Shown in pieces: positions 5,886 to 9,689 of a stretch of 9,689 bases of DNA. This DNA comes from an uncultured Helicobacteraceae bacterium. GTDB lineage: Bacteria; Campylobacterota; Campylobacteria; Campylobacterales; Helicobacteraceae. The translations under genes were made by a program, and so were the position numbers. The notes under the pieces were generated by a model that ran no database searches, was not told the origin of the DNA, and saw only the letters and a list, made by a program, of their open reading frames with translations. Positions within the stretch are counted from its first letter, which is position 1, and each line of letters opens with the position of its first letter. The stretch covers positions 1 through 9,689 of the forward strand of contig CAKVEH010000040.1 of NCBI GenBank assembly GCA_934728205.1, read 5' to 3'.

Positions 5886-7808
5886 TTATGCCTTAGATTC
5901 TACCTCCTTTGTTGGTATTTTGGGATAGCCTAGTTTTGCGATTGCCTCTTTGCAAGAATCTAGCACGCTAGCGTCCTCAATCGTAGCGGGAATCGCATAC
6001 TCCACGCCATCAGCGATTTCACGCAATGTCTTTCGCAAAATCTTGCCACTGCGCGTTTTTGGCAGAGCATTTACCACCGTGGCGATTTTAAAGCTCGCCA
6101 CCGCGCCGATTTCGTGGCGCACAAGCGAAACTACACCATCGATGATTCCTTTATGGTCGCGCTCTATGCCTGCTTTTAGCACCACAAAGCCAAAGGGAAT
6201 CTCACCCTTTAGTTCATCATTTACGCCGATAACCGCGCATTCTGCGACATCGGGGTGTTTGGAGATGGCTTCTTCCATTTCCCCTGTGGAGAGCCTATGT
6301 CCAGCGACATTGATGATGCCGTCCATTCGCCCTAGCACATAGACATAACCATCTTTATCGATATAGCCCGTATCGCCCGTGAGATAGTAGCCTTTGAAAT
6401 GCTCCAAATAGCCCTTGCGATAACGCTCCTCATTTTCCCAGATTCCCATTAGGCAGGCAGGTGGCAGAGGTAGTTTTAGGCAGAGCGCACCTTTTTTGCC
6501 AGCTTTTAGCTCCTTGCCATCTTCGCCCAGCACTTTTAGATTAAATCCGGGGGTTGGCTTTGTGGGACTTCCGGGCTTTATAGGCATAGGGTCTAGCCCC
6601 ATAGGATTTGCCGCAATCGCCCAGCCTGTCTCAGTCTGCCACCAATTATCCACCACAGGCTTGCCCGTAACCTTTTGTATCCATTTTAGCGTGTCGCTAT
6701 CGCACCGTTCGCCCGCGACAAAAATCGTGCGCAAACTCTCTAAATTATATTTTTTTACTAGCTCGCCTTTGGCATCCTCTCGCTTAATCGCGCGAAAAGC
6801 CGTAGGAGCGGAAAATAAAATATTGACTTTGTATTCATCAATGATTCTCCAAAAGCTCGCAGGATTTGGCGTGCGCACGGGCTTGCCCTCATAGACGATT
6901 GTGGTGCAGCCATTCATAAGCGGAGCATAGACAATATAAGAATGTCCAACCACCCATCCCACATCAGAAGCGGTAAAAAACACATCGCCTTCTTTGGCGT
7001 TATAAATATTATCCATACTCCACTTCATCGCCACAGAATGCCCACCATTAGAGCGAATCACACCCTTTGGCGTGCCTGTCGTCCCTGAAGTATAAAGAAT
7101 ATAAAGCGGGTCAGTGGCTAGCACAGGCACAGGCTCTACGGGGTGGGTTTTTTCCTCCTCTGCTTCCCAATCCACATCTCTCCAAGGAAGCATACTTGCC
7201 TTATACTGCGGGCGTTGCCACACGATACAAGTCGTGGGCTTATGTTGAGATTTTTTAATCGCTTCATCTAAAATAGGCTTATATTCAATGATATTGCTTA
7301 TCTCAATCCCACAGCTTGCCGTCATTATCACGCGTGGTTTGGCGTCCTCTATCCTCATCGCTAGCTCGTGGGAGGCAAATCCACCAAACACCACGCTATG
7401 AATCGCCCCTAATCTCGCACACGCAAGCATCGCTATCACAGCTTCTGGAATCATCGGCATATAGATTATCACTCTATCGCCTTTTACCACGCCTTTGTTG
7501 GCTAAGATTCCCGCTGTCTTTGCCACTCTATCGCGGAGTTGCTTGTAGGTGTATTTTTTCTTCGTATCTGTTACGGGTGAGTCATAGATTAAAGCGAGAT
7601 TGTCGCCTCTGCCGTGATGGATATGCAAATCAAGCGCGTTATAGCAGGTATTCATACAGCCTCCTACAAACCACCTATAATGTTCGCCACTATCATCTAA
7701 CACATTATCCCATTCATTATACCAATGCACTTTTTGGGCTGCCTCTGCCCAAAAATCTTGCGGATTTTCTATTGAGCGTTTGTATGTTTCATCGTAAGCT
7801 GTGCCCAC
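5886..7808 (-). CDS. prpE: Propionate--CoA ligase (propionyl-CoA synthetase)
   Basis: PrpE (640 residues) is an AMP-forming acyl-CoA synthetase that turns propionate, ATP and CoA into propionyl-CoA and feeds PrpC. The core motifs are in order: P-loop YTSGTTGTPKG (239-249), NWWQTETGW (388-396), YLTGDTG (475-481), GRMDGIINVAGHRLSTGEME (493-512) and PKTRSGKI (583-590). Lys589 in the last is the catalytic lysine, acetylated as an off-switch in studied relatives. Features closer to PrpE than to Acs are GGFASHELAMRIEDAKP (142-158), the Trp after TETG, and Ala365 in VAGER where Acs has Val in VGEP. The start is GTG 7808, with a strong AGGAGG (plus-strand 7815-7820) six bases upstream; no in-frame ATG fits better. 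It is the first gene of the prp cluster and faces flgB divergently. Acetyl-CoA synthetase remains the alternative, but context and motifs favour PrpE. Confidence 0.9.
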   Translation of the reverse strand: MGTAYDETYKRSIENPQDFWAEAAQKVHWYNEWDNVLDDSGEHYRWFVGGCMNTCYNALDLHIHHGRGDNLALIYDSPVTDTKKKYTYKQLRDRVAKTAGILANKGVVKGDRVIIYMPMIPEAVIAMLACARLGAIHSVVFGGFASHELAMRIEDAKPRVIMTASCGIEISNIIEYKPILDEAIKKSQHKPTTCIVWQRPQYKASMLPWRDVDWEAEEEKTHPVEPVPVLATDPLYILYTSGTTGTPKGVIRSNGGHSVAMKWSMDNIYNAKEGDVFFTASDVGWVVGHSYIVYAPLMNGCTTIVYEGKPVRTPNPASFWRIIDEYKVNILFSAPTAFRAIKREDAKGELVKKYNLESLRTIFVAGERCDSDTLKWIQKVTGKPVVDNWWQTETGWAIAANPMGLDPMPIKPGSPTKPTPGFNLKVLGEDGKELKAGKKGALCLKLPLPPACLMGIWENEERYRKGYLEHFKGYYLTGDTGYIDKDGYVYVLGRMDGIINVAGHRLSTGEMEEAISKHPDVAECAVIGVNDELKGEIPFGFVVLKAGIERDHKGIIDGVVSLVRHEIGAVASFKIATVVNALPKTRSGKILRKTLREIADGVEYAIPATIEDASVLDSCKEAIAKLGYPKIPTKEVESKA

Positions 7809-7842
7809 GGTGCACCTCCTTTTTTTGTTGTGAAATTTTCAT
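7789..7842 (-). CDS. Possible 17-codon leader ORF overlapping the prpE start
   Basis: ATG at 7842 (- strand) is preceded six bases upstream by AAAGGA (plus-strand 7849-7854). It encodes MKISQQKKEVHRGHSLR before TGA at 7791-7789. It is in a different frame from prpE and runs through the prpE ribosome site and GTG, so its translation could couple to or interfere with prpE initiation. It resembles no known leader peptide and has no codon run matching propionate metabolism. It may be chance. Confidence 0.2.
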   Translation of the reverse strand: MKISQQKKEVHRGHSLR

Positions 7843-7872
7843 TATTAGTCCTTTGTCGTGGTATTTAAAAAG

Positions 7873-7887
7873 CGTAATAAAATTACG
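7873..7887. promoter_or_regulatory. Dyad, possible operator for prpE
   Basis: The perfect inverted repeat CGTAAT-AAA-ATTACG lies 65-79 bases before the prpE GTG and would overlap the start of a transcript from the candidate promoter. That is a position where a repressor would act. The protein that would bind is not identifiable. Confidence 0.3.
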
Positions 7888-7893
7888 ACTTTT

Positions 7894-7904
7894 GATTTAG
7901 CATA
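7894..7904 (-). promoter_or_regulatory. Candidate prpE promoter
   Basis: On the - strand the region reads TTTTTTAGTATGCTAAATC, with a TGC-TAAATC extended -10 after a T-rich stretch. Transcription would start near 7887, inside or next to the CGTAAT-AAA-ATTACG dyad. A competing -10 is TACAAT (plus-strand 7951-7956). Neither is a perfect match. Confidence 0.3.
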
Positions 7905-7983
7905 CTAAAAAATTCACAATTTAAAAGTGAAAATGCAAAAAATGTAAAAAATTGTAACAAAAAGAAACATACTAAAAATTTCA
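7901..7983. repeat. 16-base direct repeat in the prpE upstream region
   Basis: CATACTAAAAAATTCA (7901-7916) and CATACTAAAAATTTCA (7968-7983) agree at 15 of 16 positions and are 67 bases apart start to start. Both face the same way. The 3' part is A-rich and could match by composition, but CATACTAAAAA is specific enough to notice. Confidence 0.45.
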
Positions 7984-8093
7984 AAAACGCTACAATATCT
8001 TGCCACACGGAATTAAGTGGTATATTTTGTGTTTAGATTGTGCGGAGATTTGTAGAATTTTTGGGAATCTATGTGTGAGGGCAGATTTTCACT

Positions 8094-8111
8094 TGGGAAT
8101 ATATTTTGCTT
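8094..8111 (+). promoter_or_regulatory. Sigma-54 promoter of flgB
   Basis: TGGGAATATATTTTGCTT has GG at 8096-8097 and GC at 8108-8109, with exactly ten bases between, as sigma-54 requires. GGAA and TTGCTT match the Campylobacter/Helicobacter form of the motif. Transcription would start near G8121, leaving a leader of about 37 bases before flgB. In H. pylori and C. jejuni, rod genes including flgB belong to the RpoN (FlgS/FlgR-activated) flagellar class. Confidence 0.75.
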
Positions 8112-8145
8112 AGATTTGCAGTGTTTAGGAAAACTTATTTGTAAA

Positions 8146-8150
8146 AGAGG
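8146..8150 (+). promoter_or_regulatory. Ribosome binding site that fixes the flgB start
   Basis: AGAGG lies seven bases before ATG 8158. Together with the predicted transcript start near 8121 it excludes the longer in-frame start at 8071, which would not be on the mRNA. Confidence 0.6.
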
Positions 8151-8157
8151 TAGTCAA

Positions 8158-8592
8158 ATGGATTTGATTAAAGATATTTCAATCGCTTATCCGCTGGTGT
8201 ATAAGGCACTTGATTTTCGTTCATTGCGCCAAGATTTGATTTCATCAAACATTGCTAATGTTGATACACCATTTTATCGCCCAAAGGATATTAACTTCGA
8301 GCAGTTTTTGGCACGTGAGAGCAACAAGGCATTTAAGAAGGTAACTGATGAAGACTTACCATTGCGCAGGGTGTATAATATCCACCGCGATGGCAGGCGA
8401 GTGGAGCTTGATAAGGCTACGATTTTTTGGCGTGATGGGCATTTGGCTAGAAATGACGGCAACAGCGTAGATTTAGATGTAGAAACAAGTGAAATGGGCA
8501 AAAACAGCACAATGTATAATGCTCTCACTAGTGCATTAAAGCGGCATAAGGGTATTTTTGCTTATGCGGTAGATTCTGGAAGAAACATTTAG
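8158..8592 (+). CDS. flgB: Flagellar basal-body rod protein FlgB
   Basis: FlgB (144 residues) is a proximal-rod subunit of the flagellar basal body. It is exported by the flagellar type III system and assembled in the periplasm next to FliE and FlgC. The N-terminal rod signature is clear, LRQDLISSNIANVDTPFYRP (23-42). The C-terminal helix segment, MYNALTSALKRHKGIFAYAV (119-138), is typical of FlgB. The ends form the paired helices common to axial proteins; the middle (about 55-100) is variable. No cleavable signal peptide is present, as expected. The start is ATG 8158, with AGAGG (8146-8150) seven bases upstream and the sigma-54 promoter ending before it. An upstream ATG at 8071 in the same frame precedes the promoter and would add 29 unrelated residues. 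flgC follows after 41 bases and is probably cotranscribed. Confidence 0.95.
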   Translation: MDLIKDISIAYPLVYKALDFRSLRQDLISSNIANVDTPFYRPKDINFEQFLARESNKAFKKVTDEDLPLRRVYNIHRDGRRVELDKATIFWRDGHLARNDGNSVDLDVETSEMGKNSTMYNALTSALKRHKGIFAYAVDSGRNI

Positions 8593-8633
8593 TTGTTCTT
8601 TGGGATAAATTTGGATTTTGAAAGGATTTAACA

Positions 8634-9128
8634 ATGTCATTCTTGTCGAGTTTTGATATTAGTGGATATGGTTTATCAGCCCAAAGAGTGCGCACCAATG
8701 TGATTTCATCAAACATCGCTAATGCAAACACTACACGCACTGATGAAGGAGGACCATATCGCCGTAGGGAAGTGGTATTTAGGGCGTTTGATTTTAATAA
8801 AGTATTAAACGAGCGATTAGGCAAAGACAATAATTTGCTTAAATATGAAGACCCGCTCGGTGAGGGTGAGCTAAGGAAAGAACCAAAGCCACCGATTATG
8901 AGTGTGTATATCCATAAGATTGTCCGTGATGATAGGCAGCCACTGATGAAATATGACCCAAGCCACCCTGATGCAAATGCGCAGGGTTATGTGGCGTATC
9001 CAAATGTCAATCCTGTGGTAGAAATGGCGGATTTAATCGAAGCCACGAGGGCGTATCAAGCCAATGTGAGTGCGTTTCAAAGTGCAAAAAATATGGCGAG
9101 CAATGCAATATCAATGTTCCAAGCGTAA
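8634..9128 (+). CDS. flgC: Flagellar basal-body rod protein FlgC
   Basis: FlgC (164 residues) is a proximal-rod subunit exported through the flagellar type III apparatus. The N-terminus carries the rod signature GYGLSAQRVRTNVISSNIAN (11-30), close to the equivalent block in FlgB. The C-terminus, YVAYPNVNPVVEMADLIEAT (119-138) continuing into RAYQANVSAFQSAKNM, is the diagnostic FlgC ending. The middle (about 50-118) is variable and charged. Length is slightly above the roughly 135 residues of the enterobacterial protein, as is usual in this phylum. AAAGGA (8621-8626) lies seven bases before the ATG. It sits between flgB and fliE and is probably driven from the flgB sigma-54 promoter. Confidence 0.96.
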   Translation: MSFLSSFDISGYGLSAQRVRTNVISSNIANANTTRTDEGGPYRRREVVFRAFDFNKVLNERLGKDNNLLKYEDPLGEGELRKEPKPPIMSVYIHKIVRDDRQPLMKYDPSHPDANAQGYVAYPNVNPVVEMADLIEATRAYQANVSAFQSAKNMASNAISMFQA

Positions 9129-9188
9129 AATAAGTGAATAAAAAACATAAAAGATGAGAAAAATAACACAAAATCAACACAAATAATG

Positions 9189-9194
9189 TAAAAT
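9189..9194 (+). promoter_or_regulatory. Candidate -10 box before fliE
   Basis: TAAAAT at 9189-9194 follows ATG in the A/T-rich 93-base gap between flgC and fliE. The 11 bases TAAAATTAGAG equal those at 917 before pyrB. It would start transcription about 20 bases before fliE. In such A/T-rich DNA a chance match is possible, and fliE may simply be read from the flgB promoter. Confidence 0.3.
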
Positions 9195-9221
9195 TAGAGA
9201 ATCTATAATGAGGAGAACACA

Positions 9222-9545
9222 ATGAACGAGGTAAATAAAGCACAATTTGGGGTTATTAAGAGCGATATTGTTCTGCCCGATGCGAATAAACCAGCTGTTA
9301 AGAATATGCCTCCGCAAGATAGTGGGTTAGACTTTGCTAAGACACTTAAAGACACCCTTGATAGCGTGAATGCCTATCAGCAAACTTCGGAAAAAGCTCT
9401 AGCGGATATGGCGACAGGGCAGGTTAAGGATTTGCATAGTGCGGCGATTGCGATTACAAAGGCAGAAAATAGTATGAAAGTAATGCTAGAAGTGCGCAAC
9501 AAAGCAGTCAATGCGTATAAAGAGATTCTCCGCACACAAGTGTAG
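9222..9545 (+). CDS. fliE: Flagellar hook-basal body complex protein FliE
   Basis: FliE (107 residues) is the small adaptor joining the MS ring and export gate to the rod, and one of the first proteins the flagellar export system sends out. The N-terminal third is variable. The conserved part starts at LDFAKTLKDTLDSVNAYQQT (36-55) and continues through KDLHSAAIAITKAENSMKVM (69-88) to LEVRNKAVNAYKEILRTQV at the end. These are the FliE signatures and length is normal. AGGAG (9211-9215) lies six bases before the ATG. It follows flgC by 93 bases, in the flgB-flgC-fliE order that Campylobacterota share. A hairpin spans its stop codon. Confidence 0.95.
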   Translation: MNEVNKAQFGVIKSDIVLPDANKPAVKNMPPQDSGLDFAKTLKDTLDSVNAYQQTSEKALADMATGQVKDLHSAAIAITKAENSMKVMLEVRNKAVNAYKEILRTQV

Positions 9546-9559
9546 CTTTTGCTTGTGTG
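9533..9559 (+). other. Hairpin over the fliE stop codon
   Basis: CACACAAG (9533-9540) pairs perfectly with CTTGTGTG (9552-9559) around an 11-base loop that holds the TAG stop. No T-run follows, so it is a weak candidate terminator. It may reduce read-through into the next gene or stabilise the flgBC-fliE message. Confidence 0.35.
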
Positions 9560-9603
9560 GATAGATTTAATCACAATCTCACTTTGTATAGAATCTAAAA
9601 CAA

Positions 9604-9689
9604 ATGGCTGATAAAAGAATCTCCGCTATTATCAGTCTTTGTGCTATTTTACTTCTGTGTTTTAGTGTTTTTATAGCAATCACTTACAC
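9604..9689 (+). CDS. N-terminus of a membrane-anchored protein, probably FtsI/PBP2-type penicillin-binding protein (partial)
   Basis: From ATG 9604 the frame is open to the window end (28 full codons). It reads a short basic start, MADKRIS, then a hydrophobic segment, AIISLCAILLLCFSVFIAIT (8-27). That is a single N-terminal membrane anchor with the charged end in the cytoplasm. No penicillin-binding motif is in view. The assignment rests on gene order: in H. pylori and C. jejuni the gene directly after fliE is a class B penicillin-binding protein for septal or side-wall peptidoglycan. The ribosome site is weak (no good AGGAG in 9585-9600), so the start could lie elsewhere. It follows fliE by 58 bases. 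Confidence 0.55.
   Translation, partial: MADKRISAIISLCAILLLCFSVFIAITY

Larger units (their letters stand above)
7809..8157. promoter_or_regulatory. Divergent prpE/flgB control region
   Basis: This 349-base stretch has no convincing full gene. It is very A/T-rich between about 7860 and 8000. It holds, from left to right, the prpE ribosome site and possible leader ORF, dyad CGTAAT-AAA-ATTACG (7873-7887), a candidate - strand -10 (7894-7904), dyad TTCAC-N9-GTGAA (7913-7931), two copies of CATACTAAAAAWTTCA (7901 and 7968), and the sigma-54 promoter of flgB (about 8094-8111). An in-frame open extension of flgB back to 8071 exists but lies above the flgB ribosome site and promoter. Confidence 0.6.

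Noticed and set aside
7316..7900. 194-codon open frame on the + strand, opposite prpE
   Set aside because: It lies over the strongly conserved N-terminal half of prpE, reads as a Leu/Arg/Ser/Tyr-rich mixture without recognisable domains, and has no ribosome site. It is an antisense shadow.
8071..8157. Longer FlgB start giving 29 extra residues
   Set aside because: The extra stretch contains the sigma-54 promoter and has no similarity to rod proteins. The ribosome site and family N-terminus support ATG 8158.
63..9531. Frequent AGATTCT/AGAATCT words across the window
   Set aside because: They are scattered in coding and non-coding DNA without regular spacing. This fits a codon and word bias of the genome; counts against a background model would be needed.

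Overview
The window looks like chromosome from a Campylobacterota member, most likely a non-pylori (enterohepatic-type) Helicobacter. The flagellar order flgB-flgC-fliE followed by a penicillin-binding-protein start is typical of Helicobacter and Campylobacter. Other pointers are the A/T-rich intergenic DNA, AAGGAG-type ribosome sites, TAAAAT-type -10 boxes and a clear sigma-54 promoter before flgB. The genus is inferred from gene order and style; no marker gene proves it.

Layout. (1) 1-1942, + strand: the last codons of an unknown gene, then aguB (N-carbamoylputrescine amidase, the last step from agmatine to putrescine) and pyrB (aspartate carbamoyltransferase, pyrimidine synthesis). A hairpin over the pyrB stop probably ends this transcript. 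(2) 1979-7808, - strand: a complete methylcitrate-cycle cluster, read in the order prpE, prpB, prpC, prpD. (3) 7809-8157: a 349-base A/T-rich divergent control region. (4) 8158-9689, + strand: flgB, flgC and fliE of the flagellar rod/basal body, then the first 28 codons of a membrane-anchored protein, probably a division/elongation penicillin-binding protein.

How the prp genes work together. PrpE activates propionate to propionyl-CoA. PrpC condenses it with oxaloacetate to 2-methylcitrate. PrpD dehydrates that to 2-methylaconitate, and an aconitase encoded elsewhere is expected to rehydrate it to 2-methylisocitrate. PrpB then splits this into pyruvate and succinate. No regulator (prpR) or acnD/prpF is present here. 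All four enzymes look intact, with their catalytic motifs in place.

What stands out is between the genes. Every prp junction carries palindromes. Two gaps hold near-identical copies of a 35-36-base inverted repeat, and further hairpin modules share the seed ATTRCCACGC. This looks like a dispersed palindromic repeat family that has invaded the operon. The prp DNA is also richer in G+C (about 51% in a hand-counted 300-base stretch) than the flagellar genes (about 42%), which suggests, but does not prove, separate acquisition. The control region has a 16-base direct repeat, two dyads and a 17-codon leader frame overlapping the prpE start. I see no new defence, CRISPR or mobile system.
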